Positions 9,741-17,418 of a stretch of DNA of 64,000 bases are shown one piece after another. How positions within the stretch are numbered: position 1 is the stretch's first letter; every line of letters begins with the position of its first letter. Both the position numbers and the translations under genes were made by a program. Source of the stretch: Pseudomonas oryzihabitans (GTDB lineage Bacteria > Pseudomonadota > Gammaproteobacteria > Pseudomonadales > Pseudomonadaceae); the NCBI RefSeq assembly GCF_006384975.1, contig NZ_CP021645.1, positions 834,001 to 898,000 on the forward strand, read 5' to 3'. Under the pieces are notes generated by a model. The model worked only from the letters and a program-made list of their open reading frames with translations. It made no database searches and had not been told where the DNA came from.

Positions 9741-10733
9741 ATGACCACGCTACCTGCGGATCTCCTGGAGCTGGAGCCCGGTCTGCCGCTACGCCTGTCC
9801 CCGCGCGAGCCGGGATGCGGGTTGGGCGATGTCTTCACCGCGCTGCGGGAGCGGGTGGACCAGCACCTGGAGACCTCCGGCGGTATTCTCCTGCATGGCT
9901 TCGCCGATCCCGGCGTCGCCGGCTTCCAGGCCTTCGCCACCCGTTTCGGCCATCCGCTGCTGAACTACGAGTTCGGCTCCACCCCGCGTAGCCGGGTGAC
10001 GGCCGATGGCGTCTACACCTCCACCGAATACCCGGCGCGCCAGTGGATACCGCTGCACAACGAGCAGGCCTACACCTGCGACTGGCCCATGCGCATCTGG
10101 TTCTATTGCGCCCAGGCCGCGGAAGAGGGCGGCGAGACCCCCATCGCCGATAGCCGCCAGGTATTCGCCCGTATCGATCCGGCCTTGCGCCGGCGCTTCG
10201 CCGAACGCCGGCTGAGCTACGTGCGTAACTACGGCAACGGCCTGGATGTGGCCTGGCAGCAGGTGTTCGACACCGAGGACCGCGCAGCCGTGGAGCGCTT
10301 CTGCGCCGACCGTGGCATCGCCTGCGAGTGGAAGTCGGATGGCGAATTGCGCACCCGCCAGCTGTGCCAGGGCGTCGCCCGGCATCCACGCACTGGCGAC
10401 TGGGTCTGGTTCAACCAGGCGCACCTGTTCCATGTCTCTGCGCTGGAGCCGGAGATGCGCGAGGTCCTACTCGAGACCGTCGGCGAGGAAGACCTGCCAC
10501 GCAATGTCTTCTACGGTGACGGCGCGCCGCTGGAAGACAGCGCCCTGGACGAGATTCGCGGTGTGCTCGACGAGAGCCGCATCCTCTTTCCCTGGAGCAC
10601 CGGCGACATCCTGCTGCTCGACAACATGCTCACCGCTCATGGACGCGCCCCCTTCAAGGGGCCGCGCAAGGTGGTGGTGGCCATGACCGAAGGCCGTCAC
10701 GAAGACCCCCTGCCACGCGAGATCCCGCTATGA
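9741..10733 (+). CDS. SyrP-like Fe(II)/2-oxoglutarate-dependent hydroxylase (TauD family)
   Basis: A 330-aa TauD/SyrP-family oxygenase. Relatives hydroxylate the beta carbon of an NRPS-bound amino acid, classically aspartate and in some lipopeptide siderophores histidine, which creates a bidentate iron ligand. The metal triad is visible as HNE (His106, Glu108) and the distal His300 in LTAHGR, with a basic segment after it for 2-oxoglutarate. It also shows EGGETPIADSR. A GGGAGG ribosome site precedes ATG 9741. It is coupled by ATGA overlap to the acyltransferase. Substrate residue unknown; beta-hydroxy-Asp is the leading guess. Confidence 0.88.
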   Translation: MTTLPADLLELEPGLPLRLSPREPGCGLGDVFTALRERVDQHLETSGGILLHGFADPGVAGFQAFATRFGHPLLNYEFGSTPRSRVTADGVYTSTEYPARQWIPLHNEQAYTCDWPMRIWFYCAQAAEEGGETPIADSRQVFARIDPALRRRFAERRLSYVRNYGNGLDVAWQQVFDTEDRAAVERFCADRGIACEWKSDGELRTRQLCQGVARHPRTGDWVWFNQAHLFHVSALEPEMREVLLETVGEEDLPRNVFYGDGAPLEDSALDEIRGVLDESRILFPWSTGDILLLDNMLTAHGRAPFKGPRKVVVAMTEGRHEDPLPREIPL

Positions 10734-11728
10734 CCTCGGTCCTGCAATTGCCGGGCGGGTTGCGCCTGGTCCACGAAAGCCTCGATGGCGACAGCCTGTG
10801 GCGCGTCGGCGACGAACTCTGGTTGCGTTGTCGCGAGCAATCCGTGCCGGAGGGGCTGAAGGTCGCGGTCAAGGGCGGGGGCGCCGACCTGACCGTCGAA
10901 CGCCTGGCGGTGCTCGCCCTGGGCTTGCTGCTGCGCGCGCCCGAGGCGCCTGCGCTGCTCTGGGAAGGCTTGCCGACGCTGCCCGAGGCCTTGCGTCAGG
11001 GATTGCTTGCCCAGACCGCCGAGGGCGACTTGCGCACCTGGCGTGCCCAGTTCTGGCAAAGGCCACAACCCTGGTTGCGCCAGCCGAGCAGCGCGGGCTA
11101 TCCGGCCTTGCCGCAACTGACCGGCCAGCGCCGTCACCCGCGCCGCCCACCCAAGCCGACGGAGGAAGTCTATCGCCGTTACGATCATCGGCTGGGCGCC
11201 TGGATCGCCCTGCGTGCCCTGGCGGTCGAGGAGGACCTGCCGCTGTTCCATCGCTGGCAGAATCAACCGCGGGTAGCGGCCTTCTGGCAGGAGGAGGGCA
11301 GCCTCGCGCAGCACCGCGCCTACCTGCAGCGGCAGGCCGCCGATCCCCATGTGCTGACCCTGATCGGTAGCCTGGACGACCAGCCCTTCGCCTACTTCGA
11401 AGCCTATTGGGCGGCCGAAGACCGCATCGCGCCGTTCTACGCCGTGGATGACTATGATCGTGGCATCCATATGCTGGTGGGCGAAGAGAGTCTGCGCGGC
11501 CCCCAGCGCGTGGCCTGCTGGCTGCCGGCGCTGGTGCACTACCTGCTACTGGACGAGCCGCGCACCCGGCGCATCGTCAGCGAACCCCGCGCCGACAACG
11601 AGCGCATGATCGGCCACCTGCAATGCCAGGGCTTCTATCGGCAGAAAGACTTCGACTTTCCCCATAAACGCGCCGCGCTCATGCTGCTCGAACGCGAGCG
11701 CTTCTTCGACCGTTGCGTGTTGGCATGA
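10730..11728 (+). CDS. AlcB/IucB-type GNAT acyltransferase, siderophore hydroxamate N-acylase
   Basis: A 332-aa protein whose C-terminal half (about 155-330) is the AlcB/IucB/RhbD GNAT fold that acylates N-hydroxylated lysine, ornithine or diamines to give hydroxamates. Visible are FHRWQNQPRVAAFWQEEG, YFEAYWAAEDRI, YDRGIHMLVGE and DEPRTRRIVSEPRADNERM, all characteristic of this family. The N-terminal 150 residues are a less conserved accessory region. The matching N-monooxygenase is not in the window and should lie to the left. The start overlaps the hydroxylase stop (ATGA). It implies that the siderophore carries at least one acylated hydroxamate. Confidence 0.85.
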   Translation: MTSVLQLPGGLRLVHESLDGDSLWRVGDELWLRCREQSVPEGLKVAVKGGGADLTVERLAVLALGLLLRAPEAPALLWEGLPTLPEALRQGLLAQTAEGDLRTWRAQFWQRPQPWLRQPSSAGYPALPQLTGQRRHPRRPPKPTEEVYRRYDHRLGAWIALRALAVEEDLPLFHRWQNQPRVAAFWQEEGSLAQHRAYLQRQAADPHVLTLIGSLDDQPFAYFEAYWAAEDRIAPFYAVDDYDRGIHMLVGEESLRGPQRVACWLPALVHYLLLDEPRTRRIVSEPRADNERMIGHLQCQGFYRQKDFDFPHKRAALMLLERERFFDRCVLA

Positions 11729-11783
11729 GAGGGAAGTTGCCGCCGCACTTGGCCTCAATCGGGCAGCCGCCTAAGGTAACGGG

Positions 11784-11825
11784 ATGAATCCCGATCTCAT
11801 CGCTATCGGATCGCCCAACCGATGA
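11784..11825 (+). other. Possible 13-codon leader ORF coupled to fhuF
   Basis: An ATG at 11784, with AAGG 7 bases upstream, opens a 13-codon frame (MNPDLIAIGSPNR) whose TGA overlaps the fhuF ATG as ATGA. The fhuF start itself has no clear Shine-Dalgarno, so translational coupling through this leader would explain its translation. Chance is possible at this length. Confidence 0.3.
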
Positions 11826-12568
11826 TTCCCGCTCTCGCCCCTCTGTTCACCGGCCCCCTCCAGTCGTTCGCCACGGTATTGCGGCTGCCGACGGCAGGGG
11901 AGTCGGTGATCCCACTGGGCCGGTTGCTCGAAGAGGGCTTGCCGGATCTGCTGGACAGCTACGGCGGGGACCCGAGGCTGGATCGGCGGGCACTGCTCTC
12001 TGTCTGGTCCAAGTACTACTTTTCGCGACTGATTCCGCCGGTGGTGGCGGCGGCGTTATTGCTGCGCTGGCGCCTGCCCTTGGCGGTGGATCAGTTGGGG
12101 CTGGTGCTGAACGACGCCCGGGTGCCGGAAGCCTTCGTGCTGCCCCACGCGGGCGCGGCCTTCGCGGCGGACCATCCCGACCTGCTCCAGCCGCTGGTGC
12201 TGGAGAATCTACGCCCCTTCATCGAAGGCGCCTGTGCGCAGATCAGGGTGTCACCCAAGGTGCTCTGGAGCAACGCCGGCAACTACCTGGAATGGTTCCT
12301 CGGCGAATTGCGCAAGGTGCGGCCCCGGGCCGGTGCGCTACCACCCTTCGAGCACTGGCTGGAGCAGCCGACCGATGCCCAGGGCGCGCGCAATCCGCTG
12401 TTCAAGCCGGTGATCTACGTCGAACTGCCCCTGGAAGGCGGGGCCGAGTCGTCAACCTGGCAGTGGCGGCAACGGCGGGTCTGTTGCATCCGCTACCGCT
12501 TGCCCGAGGAAGAACTCTGCAGCAACTGCCCGCTGCTCAAGGACCCGCAGCCCGCGACGGCGGACTAA
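11822..12568 (+). CDS. fhuF: Siderophore-iron reductase FhuF family
   Basis: A 248-aa FhuF-type ferric-siderophore reductase, a cytoplasmic or membrane-associated [2Fe-2S] protein that releases iron from hydroxamate siderophores after import. The diagnostic C-terminal cluster motif CC-x10-C-x2-C is complete (Cys221, 222, 233, 236), inside RRVCCIRYRLPEEELCSNC. Upstream segments such as FSRLIPPVVAAALLL and VLWSNAGNYLEWFL also fit the family. It converges with the ATPase gene, leaving only 10 bp. Its presence argues that the ligand is a hydroxamate and not a catecholate. The ribosome site is weak (see the leader ORF). Confidence 0.92.
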   Translation: MIPALAPLFTGPLQSFATVLRLPTAGESVIPLGRLLEEGLPDLLDSYGGDPRLDRRALLSVWSKYYFSRLIPPVVAAALLLRWRLPLAVDQLGLVLNDARVPEAFVLPHAGAAFAADHPDLLQPLVLENLRPFIEGACAQIRVSPKVLWSNAGNYLEWFLGELRKVRPRAGALPPFEHWLEQPTDAQGARNPLFKPVIYVELPLEGGAESSTWQWRQRRVCCIRYRLPEEELCSNCPLLKDPQPATAD

Positions 12569-12578
12569 CGGTGTCGGG

Positions 12579-13346
12579 CTAGCGGTGAAAACCCAGCGGG
12601 GTGCCATCGTGGGGATGGGGTAGGACATCCATGGGAATGCCATAGATGGCCTGCAGCGTATCCCCGTTCATCAGCTCGGCAGGGCTGCCCTCGATCAATA
12701 CGCGGCCCGCCCTTAGCGCGATCAGGTGGTCGCAATAACGCGCCGCCATGTTGATCTCGTGCAGCACCAGGATGATACCGAGGTCCAGTTGCCGGCCCAG
12801 CGCCTGGACCTGCTGCAGGACCTCGACCTGGTGCGCGATATCGAGCGCGGAGGTGGGCTCGTCGAGCAGCAGATAGCGGGTGTCCTGTGCCAGCAACATC
12901 GCCAGCCATACTCGCTGCCGCTCACCGCCCGAGAGGGTATCCACCAGTTGGTCGGCGAATCTATCGGTCCCCGTCAGCTGCAGCGCCCGCGCGATGTGAT
13001 CGCGATCCTTTTGCCCGTAGCGACCGAGGGCGCCGTGCCAGGGATAGCGGCCCATGCCAACGAGTTCTCTGACGGTCATGCCTTCCGCGGGCGGCAACTG
13101 CTGCGGCAGGTAGGCCACCTGCCGCGCATAATGCTGGGTCTTCCAGTTGGCCAGATCCTCACCGTCCAGGGTCAGGGTGCCGCTGGAGGGTGTGAGCTGA
13201 CGCGCCAGCAACTTGAGCAACGTGGACTTTCCCGAACCATTGTGGCCGATCAAGCCGATGACCCGCCCGCGTGGCAATTGCAGGGATACCGGATGCAGCA
13301 AGGCGCGACCGTTGAGCGAAAAGCTTACATGGGTTAAGTCGAACAT
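12579..13346 (-). CDS. Iron-siderophore ABC transporter ATP-binding protein (FhuC/FecE-like)
   Basis: The 255-aa ATPase that should power the fused permease encoded at 6495. It has Walker A GHNGSGKST (34-42), the Q-loop in YLPQQLPPAEGM, the signature LSGGERQR, Walker B YLLLDEPTSALD and the switch histidine in LVLHEIN. The C-terminal end with IYGIPMDVLPHP is typical of FepC/FhuC. It is encoded on the opposite strand from the other transport genes, with its own Fur-box-like promoter region, so ATPase and permease are separately transcribed. Confidence 0.94.
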   Translation of the reverse strand: MFDLTHVSFSLNGRALLHPVSLQLPRGRVIGLIGHNGSGKSTLLKLLARQLTPSSGTLTLDGEDLANWKTQHYARQVAYLPQQLPPAEGMTVRELVGMGRYPWHGALGRYGQKDRDHIARALQLTGTDRFADQLVDTLSGGERQRVWLAMLLAQDTRYLLLDEPTSALDIAHQVEVLQQVQALGRQLDLGIILVLHEINMAARYCDHLIALRAGRVLIEGSPAELMNGDTLQAIYGIPMDVLPHPHDGTPLGFHR

Positions 13347-13370
13347 CGCTTTCCCTGGGCAGTTACAGCG

Positions 13371-13389
13371 TTAGATGAGAATCGTTCCG
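13371..13389. promoter_or_regulatory. Putative Fur box upstream of the ABC ATPase
   Basis: A 19-mer with 10 of 19 matches to the Fur consensus but 10 of 12 in the centre (ATGAGAATCGTT against ATGATAATCATT). It lies 25 bp upstream of the ATPase start and shares AGAATCGTT with the site before the TonB receptor. Iron repression is inferred. Confidence 0.5.
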
Positions 13390-13452
13390 CAATGCTACCT
13401 GGGCGATGGGCAACCAGCCAGATCAAATAGCTACCTGGGGTTAGGGCACCTT

Positions 13453-14349
13453 CTACTCCGGCTTGGTCCCGATCTGCTCGCGTAGCAATTCCAGATAGCG
13501 CCGCGCCCCCAGGCCCTGGGGGCGGTTCTTGATCCAGATGACGTCGATCCAGCGGCGGATCTGGCTGGCCATGTTGTCGAATTGCACCTGTTCGAGCAGC
13601 CCGGCGACGATCAGCGGCCGTACCAGCGGGTGGGGCAGATAGGCCCAGCCGAGGCCGGCTTGGACCAGGTCGAGGGTGGCCAGGTAACTGTCGGTCAGCC
13701 AGACCCGCTGCGACAGCACGATCTGGGGATCCGAGGCATTGCGGTCGCCGCCGGCCACCACGATCTGGCGGGTGTCGGCCATCAGCGTTTCGTCCAGCGG
13801 CCGGCCGCCACTGGTGAAGGGATAGCCAGGGGCGGCCACTGCGGTCAGCAACTGGCTGCCGGCCTCGGCGAAGCCCTCGTGCTCGTCGATCCCGGGACGC
13901 TCGAAGATCAACGCCATGTCCACGCTGCCTTCGTGCAGCAGACGAATCGCCTCGGCCCGCGCCGCTGAGCGGATCTCGATCTCCAACGCCGGGAATTCCT
14001 CGGCGAGGGTGGCGAGCGGCCGGCTCCAGGCGCCGGTTTGCAACTCGGGCGCCATCACCAGCACGAAGCGCCGCTCCAGGCCCGCATGCAGCTGCAGGGC
14101 ATGGGCGTCGAGCAGATTGAGCTGGCTGGCCACCTGGCGTGCCTGGGGTTCGAGGGCGCGGGCTGCGGGCGTGGGCAGGGCCTTGCGGGTCGCGCGGTCG
14201 AACAGCACCAGGTCCAGCTCCGCTTCCAATTGGGAAATGGCCATGTTGACGGCGGACGGTACCCGGCCAAGCGCCCGGGCGGCCGCGGAAAAGGAGCCTT
14301 CGTCGATCACGGCCAGAAAGACCCGGAGCGTTTCGCTGGTGAAGGCCAT
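13453..14349 (-). CDS. LysR-family transcriptional regulator
   Basis: A 298-aa LysR-type regulator. The N-terminal winged helix-turn-helix is clear (FLAVIDEGSFSAAARALGRV, then SAVNMAISQLEAELDLVLFDR, residues 11-52), followed by a periplasmic-binding-protein-like effector domain (about 90-290). It is divergent from the SDR/aminotransferase/ligase operon with 89 bp between starts, the usual arrangement for a LysR protein controlling its neighbour. A dyad in that gap is a candidate operator. The co-inducer is unknown, most simply the substrate or an intermediate of the adjacent pathway. Confidence 0.92.
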   Translation of the reverse strand: MAFTSETLRVFLAVIDEGSFSAAARALGRVPSAVNMAISQLEAELDLVLFDRATRKALPTPAARALEPQARQVASQLNLLDAHALQLHAGLERRFVLVMAPELQTGAWSRPLATLAEEFPALEIEIRSAARAEAIRLLHEGSVDMALIFERPGIDEHEGFAEAGSQLLTAVAAPGYPFTSGGRPLDETLMADTRQIVVAGGDRNASDPQIVLSQRVWLTDSYLATLDLVQAGLGWAYLPHPLVRPLIVAGLLEQVQFDNMASQIRRWIDVIWIKNRPQGLGARRYLELLREQIGTKPE

Positions 14350-14363
14350 GGTTGTCAGTTTCT

Positions 14364-14390
14364 CTGATAACGATCGTCTTTTTGTATCAG
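14364..14390. promoter_or_regulatory. Candidate LysR operator in divergent intergenic region
   Basis: An inverted repeat CTGATA-N15-TATCAG (14364-14369 and 14385-14390), with a small internal palindrome ACGATCGT (14370-14377), lies between the divergent LysR and SDR genes. Size and position fit LysR-type recognition and activation sites. Binding is inferred. Confidence 0.5.
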
Positions 14391-14438
14391 CCAGAGGCGC
14401 CTAGAGTCCATCGAAACAGCGAGGGAGCGCAGTCCGCT

Positions 14439-15215
14439 ATGTTCGAGACGATGACGGGTCAGGTGGCCTTGATCAGTGGCGCGGGGAGTCGATCCGGCAT
14501 TGGTATGGCCATCGCTCGGCGTCTGGGGGCCGCTGGGGCGAAATTGATCGTCACCGCCAGCGGCACGCGGATCAGCGAACGGGTCGAAGAACTGAAGGAT
14601 GCTGGCTTCGCCGTGGAGGGCGGGGCGCTGGACCTCACCGAGGAAGCGGCGGTCGTCGATTTCGCCCAATGGGCCGAGGCCTGCTGGGGACGTATCGACA
14701 TCCTGGTGAACAATGCCGGTATGGCCATGCAGGGCAGTCCCGAGCCCCTGGCCGAGGTGGCGCACATGAGTCTCGCCGAGTGGAACCTGTCCCTGGCGCG
14801 CAACCTGACCACTGCCTTCCTGCTCACTCGCGCGGTGCTGCCCGGCATGCAACGGCGCGGCTATGGCCGCATCGTCCATGTCAGTTCCGCCACCGGTCTC
14901 CGCGCCGGCAATCCGGGTGAGGCGGGCTACAGCGCGGCCAAGGCCGGCTTGGTCGGCCTGAACATGAGCCTGGCCCTGGAAGTGGCCGGGCAGGGCATCA
15001 CGGTCAACGCCGTGGCCCCCGGCTGGATCGCCACCGGCTCCAGCCTGCCGCAGGAACTCCGGGCGGCGACCCGGGTGCCGGTCGGTCGGGCCGGGCGCCC
15101 CGATGAGGTCGCCGCGGCGGTGGCCTTTCTGGCCTCGCCCTCGGCGAGCTACATCACCGGTGAGTGGCTGGTGGTGGATGGCGGCAACAGCCGTATCGAA
15201 AACAAAGGAGCCTGA
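14439..15215 (+). CDS. Short-chain dehydrogenase/reductase (FabG-like)
   Basis: A 258-aa classical SDR, a cytoplasmic NAD(P)-dependent oxidoreductase. It shows the cofactor loop GAGSRSGIG (residues about 14-22), NNAGMAMQG, an SSATG active-site serine region, the catalytic YSAAK and a C-terminal GEWLVVDGG. The ATG at 14439 follows GAGGGAG; a start 4 codons later (MTGQVAL) is also possible. It is the first gene of a four-gene operon with a second SDR, an aminotransferase and a glutamine-synthetase-like ligase. It probably oxidises an alcohol or reduces a ketone intermediate of that catabolic pathway; no specific substrate can be read. Confidence 0.9.
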   Translation: MFETMTGQVALISGAGSRSGIGMAIARRLGAAGAKLIVTASGTRISERVEELKDAGFAVEGGALDLTEEAAVVDFAQWAEACWGRIDILVNNAGMAMQGSPEPLAEVAHMSLAEWNLSLARNLTTAFLLTRAVLPGMQRRGYGRIVHVSSATGLRAGNPGEAGYSAAKAGLVGLNMSLALEVAGQGITVNAVAPGWIATGSSLPQELRAATRVPVGRAGRPDEVAAAVAFLASPSASYITGEWLVVDGGNSRIENKGA

Positions 15216-15216
15216 T

Positions 15217-15972
15217 ATGCAGCCAGTCGTGTTGATCACGGGAGTCTTGGGTGGCATCGGTCAGGCCATGCGTGCTCAGTTCGCCAACGACGGCTGGCAG
15301 GTTTTCGGCACCGATCTCGATGCCGCGGCCCTGGCTGAGCTGCAGGCCGAGGGAGCGTTGGCCGGTTGCCACGCCGCGGACCTGCGACGCGCCAGCGCCG
15401 CCCAAGAGGTGGTCGCGGCCGCGCAGGCGACGCTGGGGCGCCTCGATGCCCTGATCAACTGCGCAGGAATCTGGCGGGAGGGCCCGGCGGAGAGCTTCAG
15501 CGAGGAAGACTTCGACCTGGTACTGGACGTCAATCTCAAGGCGACCTTCTTTCTCTGCGCCGCCGCCATCCCGGCGCTGCGCGCCACGCGGGGCGCCATC
15601 GTCAACATCAGCAGCGACGCCGGTCGCCAGGGCAACCGCAACGCCGCCGTCTATTGCGCCAGCAAGGGGGCGGTGACCCTGCTGACCAAGGCGCTGGCGC
15701 TGGATCTGGCACCCAGCGGCGTGCGCTGCAACAGCATCTCCCCGGGCGATGTGGCGACACCGATGCTGAGCTTCCAGGCCGAGCGCTATGGCAATGGCGA
15801 TCCAGCCGGCTACCTGCAGGAGCTGCTGGCGAAATATCCGCAAGGCGAGGAGGCACGTTTCATTCAACCCGAAGAGGTCGCCGAGCTGGCCTTTTTCCTG
15901 TGTCAGCCCGCCGCCCGCTCCATCACCGGGGCGGACATGGCCATCGATTGCGGCGTGTCGGCCGGCCATTGA
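15217..15972 (+). CDS. Short-chain dehydrogenase/reductase, second in operon
   Basis: A 251-aa SDR starting one base after the previous stop, with AAAGGAG in front. Cofactor loop TGVLGGIG (8-15), NCAGIW, the serine of NISSDAG and the catalytic YCASK are present. The C-terminus ends in SITGADMAIDCG, as in FabG-like enzymes. The two consecutive SDRs are clearly different proteins (different glycine loops and lengths), so they may catalyse sequential steps or act on different stereoisomers. Substrate unknown. Confidence 0.9.
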   Translation: MQPVVLITGVLGGIGQAMRAQFANDGWQVFGTDLDAAALAELQAEGALAGCHAADLRRASAAQEVVAAAQATLGRLDALINCAGIWREGPAESFSEEDFDLVLDVNLKATFFLCAAAIPALRATRGAIVNISSDAGRQGNRNAAVYCASKGAVTLLTKALALDLAPSGVRCNSISPGDVATPMLSFQAERYGNGDPAGYLQELLAKYPQGEEARFIQPEEVAELAFFLCQPAARSITGADMAIDCGVSAGH

Positions 15973-16008
15973 GCCCGGTCGTCCAGCCCTTAGCGCAGAG
16001 GATTTTCC

Positions 16009-17403
16009 ATGACTACCAGTGGCATCGGCGAGGCGGCGATCGAGACGTTCACCGCCCGCGAGCGTGAGCGTTTCCTGGCGCGCAATCCCAAGTCCCTGGC
16101 CTTGGCCGAGCGAGCGCGGCACTCCTTGTTCGGTGGCGTACCCATGCACTGGATGAACGACTGGTCGATGCCCAGCGCACTCTTCGTCAGCCACGCTCAG
16201 GGCGCGCGTTTCTTCGATGTCGATGGGCACGAATACGTCGATTTCTGTCTCGGCGATACCGGCAGCATGTTCGGCCACTCGCCCGTGCCCATCGCCCGGG
16301 CCTTGGCCGAACAGGGCGCACGCGGCCTGACCACCATGCTGCCGGGCGAGGATGCGGTGATTGCCGGCGAATTGCTCGCCGAGCGCTTCGGCTTGCCGTT
16401 CTGGCAGGTGGCGACCACCGCCACCGATGCCAATCGCTATGTGATCCGCTGGGCGCGCGCCATCACCGGGCGCAAGACGCTGCTGGTATTCGACGGCTGC
16501 TACCACGGCACCGTCGACGACGTGATGGTGCGCCATCAGGACGGGCGCACCGTGCACCGGGGAGGCCTGATCGGTGAGGTGCGCAACCTCGCCGAGACCA
16601 GCCGGGCCGTGCCCTTCAACGATGTCGCGGCGCTGGAGGCGGCGCTGGCCCAGGGCGACGTGGCCGCCATCCTCTGCGAGCCGGCCATGACCAACATCGG
16701 CATGGTCTTGCCGGCCCCCGGCTTCCTGGACCAGGTGCGCACCCTGAGCCGCAAGCATGGCACCTTGTTGATCATCGACGAGACCCACACCCTGTCCACC
16801 GGCCCGGGCGGCTGCACCCGGGCCTGGAACCTGCAACCGGACTTCATCACCTTCGGCAAGCCCATCGCCGGGGGCGTGCCCTGTTCGGCCTATGGCTGCA
16901 CCCACGAGATGGCCCAGGCGATGCGGCTGGCGCAACAGCACGCCCGCGCGACCAGCCATGGACACGGCCACAGCGGCATGGGCACCACGCTTTCGGCCAA
17001 CGCCCTGGCCATGCGCTGCCTGCGGGTGAACCTGGAAGAGGTGATGACGCCTGCAGCCTATTACACCCAGATGCTGCCGATGGCCGCGCGCCTCGCCAGC
17101 GGCTTGCGTGAGCTGATCGCCCGTCACGGCCTCGCCTGGTCGGTCACCGAACTCGGCGCCCGCTGCGAGTTCCAGTTCTGCGCCACGCCGCCCACCAATG
17201 GCGCCGAGGCCGAGGCGGCCTTTCACGACAGCCTGCAACAGGCGCTGCACCTCTATCTGATCAATCGCGGCATCCTCATCACGCCGTTCCACAACATGAC
17301 CCTCTGTTGCCCGGACATTCAGTTGGCGGATGTCGACCGGCTGCTCGCCACCCTCGACAGAGGCCTTACCGAGCTGCTGGCGCTGCCGGGTGCCCGGGTC
17401 TGA
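16009..17403 (+). CDS. Class III PLP aminotransferase (glutamate-1-semialdehyde-aminomutase-like)
   Basis: A 464-aa class III aminotransferase. It contains FDVDGHEYVDFCLGDTGSMFGHSP, a TTATDAN cofactor region, FDGCYHGTVDD, the Asp of LIIDETHTLSTGPGG and the PLP lysine in ITFGKPIAGG (Lys284). The layout and GSM/GHSP motif place it near glutamate-1-semialdehyde aminomutases and related omega-transaminases rather than GABA transaminases. It sits between two SDRs and a gamma-glutamyl-ligase-like enzyme, which suggests conversion between an amine or amino acid and an oxo compound. It is not HemL: context and length differ. Substrate unknown. Confidence 0.9.
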   Translation: MTTSGIGEAAIETFTARERERFLARNPKSLALAERARHSLFGGVPMHWMNDWSMPSALFVSHAQGARFFDVDGHEYVDFCLGDTGSMFGHSPVPIARALAEQGARGLTTMLPGEDAVIAGELLAERFGLPFWQVATTATDANRYVIRWARAITGRKTLLVFDGCYHGTVDDVMVRHQDGRTVHRGGLIGEVRNLAETSRAVPFNDVAALEAALAQGDVAAILCEPAMTNIGMVLPAPGFLDQVRTLSRKHGTLLIIDETHTLSTGPGGCTRAWNLQPDFITFGKPIAGGVPCSAYGCTHEMAQAMRLAQQHARATSHGHGHSGMGTTLSANALAMRCLRVNLEEVMTPAAYYTQMLPMAARLASGLRELIARHGLAWSVTELGARCEFQFCATPPTNGAEAEAAFHDSLQQALHLYLINRGILITPFHNMTLCCPDIQLADVDRLLATLDRGLTELLALPGARV

Positions 17404-17418
17404 CCGCACGAGATATCC

